Shown in pieces: positions 47,809 to 57,982 of a stretch of 64,000 nucleotides of DNA. Below the pieces are notes generated by a model, which was not told the origin of the DNA, did not search any database, and worked only from the letters and a program-made list of their open reading frames with translations. Made by a program: the position numbers and the translations under genes. Source of the DNA: Perilla frutescens (lineage: Eukaryota > Streptophyta > Magnoliopsida > Lamiales > Lamiaceae). The stretch's first letter is position 1, and each line of letters starts with the position of its first letter. Location: positions 49,339,006 to 49,403,005 of the forward strand of contig BRKX01000014.1 in assembly GCA_026008535.1 (NCBI GenBank). The letters run 5' to 3'.

Positions 47809-48020
47809 TTTAGCCACTTAAACTTTAAAACATACTTATTTTAGCCAGTAACTTTTAAACATACTTATTTTAGCCACTTTGGACAAAAATACTCCTGTGC
47901 GCGTAAGGGTTGCGCGCTGGACACTGCGCGCAAGGGTTGCGCGCTGGCAATGCGCGCAACACGCAGGGGTAAAATAGTTAAAGTGGCTAAAAAAAGTATA
48001 TTTAAAAGTTAGTGGCTAAA
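47809..48020. mobile_element. MITE with GC-rich core
   Basis: Terminal inverted repeats of nearly 40 bp: TTTAGCCACTTAAACTTTAA on the left and, in reverse complement on the right, TTTAGCCACTAACTTTTAAA. The core (47897-47962) contains five GCGCGC-type words in a strongly AT-rich setting. No certain target duplication was found, so the superfamily is unassigned. Confidence 0.7.
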
Positions 48021-48144
48021 TTAATTTTTTTAAAAATTTGACCGGCTAGTTTTATATATTTCCACTATTTTTATGTCGAAAGTTTCACTATTTCAAATAA
48101 GATTATCTCAAATCAACTTTGCCATTTTTCTCTTTACAACGTAA

Positions 48145-49636
48145 TTACATGTTTTTGAGGTCGAAATCGGCGCATGTGGTGCTTTGAAGAAGCAACGACG
48201 AACTAAATCCCAATCTCTCTCTCTCCAAATCAAACTGTAACAAATTATCTTCAATCTGATGCCCACCAATCTCGATCGACATCTTCGCATTCAATCCACC
48301 ATCCACGAACCCTAAACACCATGCATCATCATATTCTTCAGCCTCACCATCGAATTCGATCCATGAATTCTTCAAAAATTATTGCTGCTCGGAAAAACAA
48401 GATCAATCACCGGAACAACCGGTCCGAACCGGCTTGTCGGAACCTCGTTTGCCTCAAAACACATGTTGATGTTGGCCCAATTGGCCTTTTCACCCAGGCC
48501 CATGTGACTTTCTATCCGGCCCAACCCTTAACCTTTAACCCTAATCTATCGTTCCATCTCCCTCATTAATCAGCATAATTGCTGATGACTATTCCCTATG
48601 TTCTGGAACCCTCTATAACATGCGAGAGAGCCCTCTTCTCTCTCAAGCCACTCTCTGATCCCTAACCCTAATCTGCAAAGCTCTCTCTCTCTGTGTTTGC
48701 TGCCGCCGTTCTCAGTTTCTCTGGCCGGAATCTGTCCATGATTCCTGTTGGCCTATGAGTGTAGACGGCTTGGCTGTCCTCTGAGATTGAAAGCTTGAGT
48801 GTGCTTCAAGTGGGATCATTTCACCATCCCCTTCCTTTGGTCTGGGTCTTTTCCGGTCGCCGGAGTTGCCGTCGCCATCTCCAGTGGGAAAATCTGAGCC
48901 ACCGTGCCCTGCGCACATTTTTCCCACCTCTGACCCTTCTCTGTCTTTTCTTGTCACTTTGATTCACTGCTACTTTCACTATGTATTTACTGAGCTTGCT
49001 TATTACTTTGCAGATCTACAACTGAAGCCCTAAGCCTGTGAGGAACTTGGTCGATCCACTTGATCTTCACTTCTGAGGCTTCTGCAGTTGAAGACCTTGA
49101 AGATCTAGATAGTTTGATCTTCTGTTCTTGTGTAATTCTGTTCTGAAATTGTTCAAGCCACTTGAGTGGCAAGTGAGATAGGCCGCTGTGGTAGGGAAAC
49201 AAGTAGTGAACCCCTTGCTAGGCTTGTACCACAACAACACACACCAAACGGCTCAACCGGAGTCGATGCGGTGAGGTTAAGGCTAACAGATTCCTTAACG
49301 AACGCATTCACCAACGCCTTATAGATCGAGCTCTGCAGCACCGAATATGGCTTCGAGCTGCTTATTTTAGTCCCACCGAGGCCCATATCATCAATGGCTA
49401 AAAGGGTTTGATTCAAACTTACAGCTCTGCCGTTAACTCGGAATGAAGAGACGCCGACGTAATATTCCGGTGACTTGTACCAATACATCGTATCTGTGTC
49501 AGCTCCTTTTGCAGCCAAGATTAATGGTGTGTAAGAAAGCATCTTCGAAACTTCGATTTTTAGAGAGAAAATGTAGGGTCCACCAGAATTAAACAAAGCA
49601 ATTCCCGTTGAATTTAAGGAGTTCGGTAGACAAATT
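48145..49636 (-). pseudogene. EDGP/TAXI-type aspartic-protease-like gene, broken
   Basis: The family (basic 7S globulin, EDGP, xylanase inhibitors) comprises secreted plant proteins with an aspartic-protease fold, often without activity, that block microbial wall-degrading enzymes. The surviving minus-strand sequence starts at 49636 with QICLPNSLNSTGIALFNSGG, continues through YYVGVSSFRVNGRAVSLNQT and TPVEPFGVC, is interrupted by a solo LTR (48464-49236), resumes with PVVPVIDLVFPSS and ends CLGFVDGG then GGHQIEDNLLQFDLE. Damage: a Trp-to-TGA stop at 48372-48374, a frameshift between about 48320 and 48350, the solo LTR, and loss of the N-terminal half, where a copia LTR starts. No upstream exon lies beyond that copia at 55196. 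Confidence 0.88.
48464..49236 (+). mobile_element. Solo copia LTR
   Basis: Begins TGTTGATGTTGGCCCAATTG and ends GTACCACAACA, the reverse-complement termini of the copia-A and copia-1 LTRs. A perfect 5-bp duplication ACACA flanks it (48459-48463 and 49237-49241). With no internal sequence, it is the product of LTR-LTR recombination. It sits in the aspartic-protease-like pseudogene. Confidence 0.92.
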
Positions 49637-49891
49637 TGTAGAAAATAGGAAAATGCAATCTGCATATTTGTAAACGAGAGAAAATATCGAAAAAATATCT
49701 GGATTTCTTTTGAGTTCTTAATCAGTTATTAAGCTACAACACAGACGTTCTTATTTATACAAGATAGATGCTTAAGTTTCAAGCTAATGGCTGTGAATAA
49801 GCACTCCAGTGGTCCATGCTTTCAATAGCTCAGTTGACTGCCACGTGGACTGCATGGTAGTTAGTATTGCACTTCTTCGCACTCCCTTGCA
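49637..49891 (-). repeat. copia-C LTR (3' LTR on the minus strand)
   Basis: Same sequence as 54904-55195 apart from the 32-bp indel. Its outer edge cuts the aspartic-protease-like pseudogene. Confidence 0.85.
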
Positions 49892-49995
49892 ACGCACCAA
49901 GCCATCTTTGCTGCATAAAGTTCATGTATAACTGTGAATAAAGAAGCATGCAAAGGTGACTGCATGCTCATGCATGAGCATGCAAAGGTTTTCTC

Positions 49996-52588
49996 AGTCA
50001 CGCCCCAATTTTCATAAAATAAAATAATTAAAATATTAAAGAAGGGACATAACTTTTATTAAAATATCAAAATATTTTACATAAATGCAGCGGAAGCTAA
50101 ACAATAAAAGCTCTTTAAAATCAATCATCATACATCACCACGCACATCGCTCGAGTAAATCATCAACCTGAAAAATATAATAGCTTTGGGGTGAGTGCTA
50201 TTGACTCAGTGGTGAACACATTTATCAAAGTTATACAATTATAACAAATTATAATATGGGTAGCCCGCGGCTAATAACATATCGGGACATATGCAGCTCG
50301 TTAGCCAATAATAATATTTGTAACCCGTATGTTAACAATTATAAATCTGCATAAAAGCATAACAAGGATAAATAATAATGTGCATCACTAGTGGCGGAAC
50401 CAGAATTATTTTTCCGGGGGGCTGAACTATTAAGTGATGGAAACAACTGTTGCATCGTATTTAATATGATAAATGACATAGTTTTAACATTATTCCATGC
50501 TAAATAAGATAATTCAATTTAAAAAAAAATGATAATATACGAAAATATTTTTAAATATAAATTGATAGACATATATAAAATACATTACAAAATATTTTAT
50601 ATAAATGAATGAAATAGTTCTGAGTTAAAATAAAATGAAATACTATAAATATAGATGATAAAATTTTAAATTAATCTCAATTAAATTGCACGGGCCAAAC
50701 AACACAAGCTATATATTGAAAAATTTAAATTTATAGTGAAATTGGTGAAAAAATGTACTAAAGAAAATTAGTAAAAGAAATTAAAGATCAAAGAACCAAT
50801 ATTTATATTTAAAAACAAAACAAAGTAATAAAATGTTTTATTTTTCCCGTAAAATCGTGACTTGCAACCACGCTTTCATTAGGTTCAATTAGATTTTTGA
50901 CTTTTAGTTTAATTGTCTTCTTCCCCATCGACACCCCTCTCACCCCTCCTCCCCATTCTTCTTCTGCAAATATTCTCCATCAGCAAAGCAAATCTAATCT
51001 ACTGCTTCTAAAAATCACCTTCTTTTAGTTATCAAAATTTCATAGTAGTCAAAAGAGACAGTAGAGCGTGGAACACAGCCCGCTCTTCTTCTTTTCCACC
51101 GGGGGCTGTGGCCGGCGAAATCAGTGACCTCAGTACTAAATTTGTAGTTGTTTTCCTGTTAGGGGTGGCTGGAGCCCCCCAGCCCCCTTGGTTCCGCCGC
51201 TGTGCATCACATCGTATTCCCCATCTTAACCTTGACTTGAACTTGACGTTAAAAATAATACGGGTGTTAGTTAGTTCACGCGCCGCCTAATAATATAAAT
51301 AATTGATTAATAATAGTAAATAAATAAATAAACAAATAAAATAAAATATAAAATAGGAATCATGAATGTTTGAGCCCACATCTCACACTACTCTCGGCCC
51401 ACCTAAACAAACTAATCCTCCCAACCCATTTAAATAAACAAGACCAAGCCCAATCTATTTACCCACTAAAAAAATAAAATAAAACTAACTACCACTATCT
51501 CTCTCTCCAAAAGTTACACTTTCACGGCCACCATGAAAGAAAAGAAACAGCTTTCATTCCCTCTCTCTAAATTCCCCCTCTTTCTGCTAACTCATTCCTC
51601 TCAGCCAGACCACCCCCTAAAGACCATCTCTATTCCCCCCTCTCGTCTATGCTATTGCCTCCGTGAAGGACACCCACTAATGGAGATTAATTCTCCACAG
51701 CAGCAGCCCATCATCCCCAAATTCCGCCGCCGCTGTCGACATCACTGACGCCTACCTCACTACATCTCTATATGAATGCAGATACCCAAGTAAAATTATG
51801 TATATATATATATATATGTATGAATATACCTCAAATAAATCTTTTGCCTCTTAGAATGCTTTACAAGGAAGATGTTTTGGAAATGATTTGTGTGATTTAA
51901 TCGAGAGATTGGAGCCCCTTTTATAGTGAAAGAATTGCAGCTGAAAGGGTTGGGATTGAATGATGGCATTGAATTTGAGATGATGGAGGTTAGTGTAGGG
52001 GTTCCAAGAACTCAAAGGGCAGCCGTTTCAGAATTTCAAGGGATGAAGCTGCAAACTGTGATCGGCCTTGCAAAAAAGACAAGCACTTGGGCCAAAATCC
52101 TTAGGTGGGAAAATATTCATTTTGGAAGGATCCGGAAAGATTGGCTGAGGAGAACGGCAGAAAATGGCTAAACGGAAAGATTACAGTGATGAGAATGGCG
52201 TTCCACATTCGCACGATGAAGAGGAAGGCAGGAGCTTGAGGTTGCTGTTCAGAGAAGCAAAAATGCTCATTTGGGCTAAAAAAATAAATATTATTTTGGG
52301 CCCAAATTAAATAAGCAGCTAGGTGGAAAAATTCAATAACCTTTTGGGCTCAAATTAAAAATGGAATATAGAGTTATTGATTTTAAAATAAAATTTATCA
52401 ATTAATAATAAAATAATATAATTTTGTAAAAATATTAATGATGATGATTATAATCAAATTAGTATAGTTAAAATGATATAGGCGCGACTTATAGAAACGT
52501 AACCAAAAATAATATGGCTTGCATTATAAGAAATAAAATTTTGAAAATAAAATGTAGCAAATTTTCTAAAAAGTTTCGGGTCCCTACA
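49996..52588 (-). mobile_element. Solo gypsy-type LTR containing an hAT element
   Basis: Read on the minus strand it begins TGTAGGGACCCGAAAC and ends GGGGCGTGACT. A 5-bp duplication TTCTC flanks it (49991-49995 and 52589-52593). Without the 814-bp hAT and its 8-bp duplication the LTR is about 1.77 kb. The CACTGAGTCAATAGCACTCA motif and large LTR size suggest a gypsy lineage; no internal domain is present to confirm this. Short frames at 51533-51748 and 51926-52171 (plus) are not recognisable proteins. Confidence 0.75.
50389..51202. mobile_element. Non-autonomous hAT element
   Basis: Begins TAGTGGCGGAACCAG and ends CTTGGTTCCGCCGCTG; inverted termini of the same kind as 1101-2264. A perfect 8-bp duplication TGCATCAC flanks it (50381-50388 and 51203-51210). 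It is 814 bp, with CCCCCCAG-rich sequence just inside the right end, and no transposase. It is the youngest layer at this site. Confidence 0.9.
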
Positions 52589-52593
52589 TTCTC

Positions 52594-54650
52594 TCTACTA
52601 CACCATTCTGCTGAGGTGTGAAGGGACAGGATCTCTGGTGGTGAATTCACTGCCATAGTCAGTACAAATGCATTGAATAGAACATTTGAACCTAGTCTTA
52701 ACCATAACAATAAAGCTCCTTACAATAGACCAAACCTGTGCTTTGGCCTGGAATAGAAATGTCCAAGTAGATCAAGAGTAATCCTCTACTATAGTAAGAA
52801 AGTATGGAGTGTTGGAAATATTCTCTTCTTTGCAGGGGCCCCATACATCCATATGTATGAGGGCAAACAAGCAAGAGTTGCGCATATGTACTATTGGAAA
52901 TGGCTCCCTTTGTTGTTTGGATTCAAAGCAAATTTTGCAAGTGTGCAGTTCTTCCAAGTCTTCTGATCTGAACCTCTTGTTGAATATATTGAGGTGTTTC
53001 ATTGTGCTGATGGAAGGATGGCCTAGCTTGTTGTGAAGGTCCTACAAACTAGAGTGATCTTGGACAGCATTAACTGAAAAGACTTGCTGTGGTCCAGATG
53101 GAAACACATAAAGTGAGCCCCTTAGGCTACATATACCAAGTGTGTGATCAGATTTCGTGCCTTGAATAAGACAATGTGAAGCTAAGAACTCCACTTTTCC
53201 ATTTAAGTCCTTGGTAATCTGCCCCACTGACAATAAGTTGTGAGTGAGTGCTAGGGCAAACAAAACATTCTGCAATGTAATATCTTTGTTGAGCTGAGCA
53301 ACACCAGTAAGAAAGACCCAAACAATACTACAATCTGGTAGGAATATCTGCACAGGATGCTTCAGCCTTTTCAAATTGGAAAGCAGATTAATTTGACTAC
53401 ACATGTGACTACTAGCACCTGAATCAATAATCCAATCATGCCTTTTGATCTCTTCATTCACTCCAAAGGCATAATGGCCTGTGTAGTTTATTGTATCAGT
53501 CCCTAGATCCACTTCAGCTAGGTTGGCTGTGTTCAAATGGTTATCTGAAGTCATTCCTTGCTTAAAATAATCTGCCATGTGCTTGGCTATCTCAGATTTT
53601 ATCAATTTAGTAACATCTGGAAAGGTTTCTACCTCCTTTTCAAGCTTAACACCTTTTCGTGGTGAATCCTGTTCCAACTATTGTTCTTCTAGTGTATGAT
53701 CTAAAGCACAGTGTGCTCTGCCTGAGCCTTTTTCAGCCTTAAATTTTCTATACCAATCCGGTACTCCTATCAATTCGAAGCAATCCACCTTCAAGTGTCC
53801 AATCCCACCACAATGATCATATTTTAACTTTGCTTTCTCCTCTCTGGTAAGCCTTTTCTTGTAATATTCACCTTTCTGACCAAACCTTTAATTGGAATAT
53901 AAAGCATTTGGTCAGTGGTATCAACAAAGTGTGTGGACACTCTTATTTGCTCCTTAACCTGTAAAACCATGGCATAGGCCTGGCTTACAGATGGTAAGGG
54001 GTTCAAAATGAGAATTTGTTATCTTATTGACTTAAAACAGTCATTCAAACCCATTAGGAAGCCCATCATATGTTCTCTTCAAGGTCTCTTGCATTATCTT
54101 CCAATGCCTCGCATGTACAAGCTCTAGACGTTTTCATTAGTGACAATTCATCCCATAAATTTGTAAGATTATTAAAATACATCATCACAGACTGAGTATT
54201 TTGAGCATAGGGGCAATATCTCTTTTAAGCTTGTAAATGCGCGGTCCATTCTTTTTACCAAAGCACCTATGAAGTTCTTCCCACAGGTCTCGAGCTGTTT
54301 CCATGTTCTGAAACCATCTGGACACTTCTTTAATCATAGAATTCATTATCCAGTTAACTATAAGATAATCTACACGTAGCCATTGCATGTAGTCTACTGA
54401 ACCTATTTGAGATTTTCTTAAAGTTCCATCAACAATACTGAGTTTATTCCTTGAGATCAAACTCCTCTTAGCCGATCTAATCCAGTTATGAAAGTTTGTA
54501 CCATCAAATAGATCAGCTGTAAGATTCATTCCAGGATTCTCATTTGGACTAATATAAAGCACACCATTTGCTAATACTCTAGTATGACTGACCTCATTTC
54601 TCGAGTACCCAAGCTGAAAATTTTCTTGGTTTCCTCCATGATTTCAAACA
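52594..54650 (-). pseudogene. copia-C gag-protease-integrase remnant
   Basis: Pieces in order on the minus strand: gag NLTADLFDGTNFHNWIRSAK and ARDLWEELHRCFG (54185-54562), a degraded middle (53824-54006), protease DWIIDSGASSHMC (53042-53677), pre-integrase/integrase LEELHTCKICFESKQQ and IHMDVWGPC (52772-53002), ending in PQQNGVV at the gypsy LTR junction. The gag resembles copia-B (TADLFDGKNFHHW, LISRNKLS) rather than copia-A. Stops and frameshifts separate the pieces; RT and RNase H are missing. Confidence 0.85.
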
Positions 54651-54903
54651 TTACGTTTGCTGCGGCGTTGAACTATCATCAGTATGAGAAATCTCACGGT
54701 GATCATCCTTCATTCCGCTAGATCAGCCTGTATGTTTGGATTTCCATGGCTAGAAAACCCTAACTCCTCATCTCTTGCATTTCGCCGGGAGAAATTCTGA
54801 TTTTTCTTTGTCATTTTAGCAGAATCAATCGGTCAATCTATGGATAATCTGTAGAGCAACGATTGTATGGAAGAATTTAGGAATCGAACGACTCTAGATA
54901 CCA

Positions 54904-55195
54904 TGTAGAAAATAGGAAAATGAAATCTGCATATTTGTAAACGAGAGAAAATATCGAAAAAATATCTGGATTTCTTTTGAGTTCTTCTTAATCAGTTATT
55001 AAGCTACAACACAGACGTTCTTATTTATACAAGATAGATGCTTAAGTTTCAAGCTAATCAATCTACGTCCATTACACTGCAACTTTGATCTAATGGCTGT
55101 GAATAAGCACTCCAGTGGTCCATGCTTTCAATAGCTCAGTTGATTGCCACGTGGACTGCATGGTAGTTAGTACTGCACTTCTTCGCACTCCCTTG
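54904..55195 (-). repeat. copia-C LTR (5' LTR on the minus strand)
   Basis: Adjoins the primer-binding site complement at about 54893-54903. It carries the extra 32 bp relative to the other LTR. Confidence 0.85.
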
Positions 55196-57015
55196 TTAGT
55201 TTGTATATATTTCTGGTAATTTTCACCATTGTTGTTGTTTCTTATTTGGTATTGTTAATTTTTTAGGGCTGATGTTAGGTTTGAAATATGGGTAAAAGAT
55301 GGAATTTTCAATATAGTTTTTGAAAAATTGTCTACTTCAAGGGGTTATTTACAAGTTTTAATAAACTTTTTGCTGTCGTTTTATATCAAAGACGAAGAGA
55401 TCGACTGCAACTTGCACAATCATTGATCCAACCTGGTAAAAATGTAATTTTCTACGCCCTCCGCCTGCACAGCGTCGACGCCTCCATCTGTTTTCTATAT
55501 GCACATCGTGAGTGACATCTCTAAACCCACAACCAGAAAACCTACGGTTTGTACAATTCCTCTATATCATGTTAATTGTTTATTTTACATTTGTATTGCA
55601 TTTTAAAATTTGTCTTTATACAATTAAAATAGGTGTTTTGATTTGTATTTAGAACAACAGCATGTTGATATCTTTAAGTTTATAGACGCTTTTGCTAGAG
55701 TATTCCAAAAAATTGATATCTTGAGGTTTCTATTTCTACACAATTGTGGTTTCAATAATTTTAATTCTACTTTAAGTTTAAGACTTTATTGAGTTGAATC
55801 ATTGTGAAGTGGGTTGTTAAGTTACATTTATGACTTTTTTTATTATGCTAATAGCACAATTCTGATTTGGAAAGACTGTGACTTTGTTGAAAGACTCACT
55901 GTTTATATACCCACTTTTAGTCGAAGATACCCTCTGAAAATTTTGAAATTTGAAGTTGTGTTTTCTTTGTACTCAGTAATCTTCAACCAATATCTGGCAT
56001 GCCATTTGCATAACTGTTAGCTCAGCTTGCTCTCTTCCAAATATTAAAGGGGATCAAGTGGTCGTGTAGTGTAAGAGTGATTTTGTAATTTTGCACACAC
56101 ATGCTGACATGCAAGATGTGTGAATGTGGAGGCATATTTCTCGGTTAATATTTTAGTTGGTCTACTACAATTATATAAGTTAGAACTTACATTGAACAAT
56201 GTTGTGTGCACGCACTACATGTTTCTTTGAGTATGTTGTTGATCTACTACATTCATATAATGATAAATGAGAACATATAGTATATAGTATTAGTGCAGAC
56301 ACTACATGTGTCACACACACACATGCACACACTCTAAAAGAATTTGTTTCAAAGCAGATCCTATAAGAAACGTTTTAGATTTTGGCAATTGAAAGAAATA
56401 AATGTCAATTGTAGTAAGAGATGGTGATGAAGGAAAGCTACTATACTTTCCAAAAGAGGTTGTTTTATCTTTGCAACTTATTGAATTTGAAAGTAAGACT
56501 GATTTGCAACTTATTGAATTTTAGCAATAATGTTTGTGAGCTTTGCTAAATGTGAAAGGGAATAGGAAGAGCCCCAGAGAACATGTGATATGATTGAGTA
56601 AGCCAATGTAGGCTTAGGAACATTGATACCTTTACAGTGTAATGCTGTGAGTCTTGCTGAAGTTGAAAGGGAATAGAAAAAGATAATCGGAGTCTAGAGA
56701 ATATGAGATTAAGCTTAGGAACATTGATACCTTTACAGTGTAATGATATGAGTCTTGCTAAAGTTGAAAGGGAACAAACATAGATAATTTGAGTATGGAG
56801 AATATGAGATTGAGTATGTCAATGTAAGCTTAAGGACATTGATATATACTTGTTTATAGGGAACTCAATGAAGATGAATATGAAGTGTTTGATTAAAAAA
56901 AATTAAGCAGCAGCCAAAACTCAGTGTTGCTGATCGTGAGGCACTGATTTTTATATGACCGTATATAGAAGTATATTTGTTCTTCATGATGTAATGGTTG
57001 TTGCATAAAAGGTCG
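55196..57015. other. Noncoding DNA, no recognised gene
   Basis: Moderately AT-rich. A short motif around AACATTGATACCTTTACAGTG, with GCTRAAGTTGAAAGGGAA, recurs three times between 56535 and 56850, pointing to local duplication. Open frames such as 55814-56020 match nothing. Confidence 0.45.
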
Positions 57016-57982
57016 TTCCCTCTAATTGAGTTGTATATATAAAGTAAAGAAAAAGAACCCAAACTTAAGAATCCCAGATATCATAAGCCGATAACTTATG
57101 GGACTGGGGCCTCATTAAAACCCACATGGAAAACCCAGAGAAGGAAAAACCATGTGGGAAAAAGAGTACCCCTCTAAGTAAACCGAAAGAAATCAGTACC
57201 ACAAAAATCTTGTTTTACAGCATCCAAGATACAAGGAATAACAGAAAACCAAACACCAGGAGAAACAACATTAGAAGCTAATATATCCGCTACCCTATTA
57301 CCTTCCCGATAAATGTGAGACACACAAAAATGAATACTACTTATGTAATCCAACACTCCTCTCCAACGAGCTTTTAAACACCACGGCACCTGCAGACTTC
57401 TAGAATGAAGCAGAGAAACCACGTAAATAGAGTCCGCCTCCAGCCAAATAAAGGCCAGAGAAAAATGCTTGGCCCGTTCCAAGGTGATGATCACCGCCAA
57501 CAACTCGGCAAGAAATGAGAATCTGACAGCCTCATCCGTATGAAAATAGCACATAACCTCACCATCATAACTCCGAAAAACGCCACTAGTCGCCATACGT
57601 CCAGGAGCACCAAGTGAAGAACCATCAGTGTTGATCTTAATCCAATGCAGAGGCGGGGGCCGCCACCTAAAAAGAATAATCTTCCTAGGAGGAGCCAGCC
57701 GAGGAGTAACCTTCAAAATTTTCAAGGTGAGCAAGTCGTCCACGGCATTCCACATATATCCTTGGCTGCCATGAACAAAAGAAACCTCTCTAATAGCCAA
57801 ACGAATGCTCAAAATAACTAGAAAAGGAGTCGGCACCAAATCCTCATAAATAGCCTTGTTTCGAAAAGTCCATAAACTCCAAATGATGCTCACCACCGTA
57901 GCCTTGTTGAGGACTTGATCTAACAATGGATAAGTTATGAGACAATCCTGCAGAACTATAGAGATTCTTTCCCTCGTAATAG
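57016..57982 (-). mobile_element. 5'-truncated L1-type LINE
   Basis: It contains an RNase H frame and a 3' region with TTCCCACATGGTTTTTCC and CATGTGGGTTTTAATGAGGC on the minus strand, typical of plant L1 LINE tails. Possible target duplications are TTCCCTCTAATTGAG (57016-57030) and TTCCCTCGTAATAG (57969-57982), which differ by one inserted base and a substitution. No reverse transcriptase is present, so it is a short 5'-truncated copy. Confidence 0.75.
57174..57926 (-). pseudogene. LINE RNase H (RVT_3) domain
   Basis: The 250-residue frame starts in the reverse-transcriptase-linked zinc-binding tail (IIWSLWTFRNKAIYE). It then has the RNase H core: WIKINTDGSSLGAPG (first Asp), FLAELLAVIITLERA (Glu), WLEADSIYVV (second Asp) and HIYREGNRVADILA (His and last Asp). 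All four acidic catalytic residues are visible. RNase H would remove RNA from the cDNA hybrid. The frame is open throughout but the element is truncated, so it is a fragment rather than a host gene; domestication cannot be ruled out from sequence. Confidence 0.85.

Larger units (their letters stand above)
49637..55195 (-). mobile_element. Deleted copia retrotransposon (copia-C) with nested LTR and hAT
   Basis: LTRs at 49637-49891 and 54904-55195 start TGTAGAAAATAGG and run to CGCACTCCCTTG; the right one has about 32 bp more, absent from the left between two CTAAT repeats. TCTAGATACCA before the right LTR complements the initiator-Met primer-binding site. The interior has gag, protease and early integrase (52594-54650) on the minus strand. 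The rest of pol is gone, and a solo gypsy LTR (49996-52588) sits at the deletion point. No matching outer duplication was found. Confidence 0.85.

Noticed and set aside
48108..48375. Separate small gene at 48145-48375
   Set aside because: It is the C-terminal piece of the EDGP-like pseudogene, continued across the solo LTR.
51533..52171. Two plus-strand frames as host genes
   Set aside because: They lie inside the solo gypsy LTR and match no protein family.
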